From Bacteroidota bacterium (GTDB lineage Bacteria > Bacteroidota > Bacteroidia > Flavobacteriales_F > PHOS-HE28): a stretch of 22,126 bases of DNA. The notes below the pieces were generated by a model. It searched no databases and had not been told where the DNA came from. It worked only from the letters and a program-made list of their open reading frames with translations. Shown one piece after another: positions 22,045-22,126 of the stretch. The stretch lies in the NCBI GenBank assembly GCA_023418095.1, contig JAEZDL010000029.1:1-22126 (forward strand), given 5' to 3'. The stretch's first letter is position 1; each line of letters opens with the position of its first letter. A program made the position numbers and the translations under genes.

Positions 22045-22126
22045 ATGGAAACCACGCTTTCCCGACCCAAGGTGATCCGCACTCCAGACCAGCGGTTACG
22101 CGTATTCATCAGTTCCACGCTGGAAG
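22045..22126 (+). CDS. Start of a DUF4062-like protein (truncated by window edge)
   Basis: Twenty-seven codons are visible: METTLSRPKVIRTPDQRLRV followed by FISSTLE. The block PDQRLRVFISSTLE matches the beginning of DUF4062 domains (usually RVFxSSTxxELxxER), which are TIR-like N-terminal modules placed in front of ATPase, NACHT or TPR regions in large regulatory or defence-type proteins. The rest lies outside the window, so the domain layout and function cannot be stated. The ATG at 22045-22047 is the only sensible start. A predicted LytTR site sits 74 bp upstream, pointing toward it, so it may belong to the same regulon as the divergent kinase-regulator operon. Confidence 0.6.
   Translation, partial: METTLSRPKVIRTPDQRLRVFISSTLE

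Overview
The window looks like a chromosomal piece of a Bacteroidota bacterium, most likely of the Flavobacteriales type. The evidence is three secreted proteins that end in type IX secretion (T9SS) C-terminal sorting domains, a TPR-carrying LytS-like histidine kinase paired with a LytTR response regulator, Bacteroidota-style cold-shock proteins, and starts without clear Shine-Dalgarno sequences. The DNA is fairly GC-rich for that phylum and unusually crowded with GATC/CGATCG. No rRNA, tRNA, CRISPR array or phage genes were seen.

Layout. 1-735: 3' part of an IS110-family transposase (minus strand, no N-terminus) joined to a dispersed repeat. 746-3647: exodeoxyribonuclease III and a T9SS-exported beta-propeller protein. 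3678-5589: a diacylglycerol-kinase-family enzyme and an App1-type phosphatidate phosphatase, divergent, with start codons sharing two bases. 5594-6968: a small conserved unknown, a small exported protein and a cold-shock protein. 7105-10605: a large T9SS protein with five SprB-like repeats. 11007-16389: a second cold-shock protein and a stress/housekeeping stretch (Hsp20, SDR dehydrogenase, GH15 glycosidase, ferritin-like protein, polytopic membrane protein). 16586-18186: a monoheme cytochrome c lipoprotein followed by a T9SS secreted protein. 18300-19283: a REP-associated tyrosine transposase (RAYT) with a frameshifted tail, flanked by REP-like palindromes. 19319-21804: a LytTR/LytS two-component operon. 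22045-end: start of a divergent DUF4062-like gene.

The most interesting signal is regulatory. A 35-bp element occurs three times with fixed spacing: upstream of the cytochrome c/T9SS operon, upstream of the kinase-regulator operon, and upstream of the DUF4062-like gene. Each copy holds two 9-bp half-sites of the CCGGTTCAT type separated by exactly 12 bp, the architecture known for LytTR-domain binding sites. I infer a small regulon controlled by the LytTR regulator encoded at 19319-20068, including itself. Other points worth checking are a dispersed repeat sitting directly behind two stop codons, the lipid kinase/phosphatase pair, and the REP-RAYT locus.
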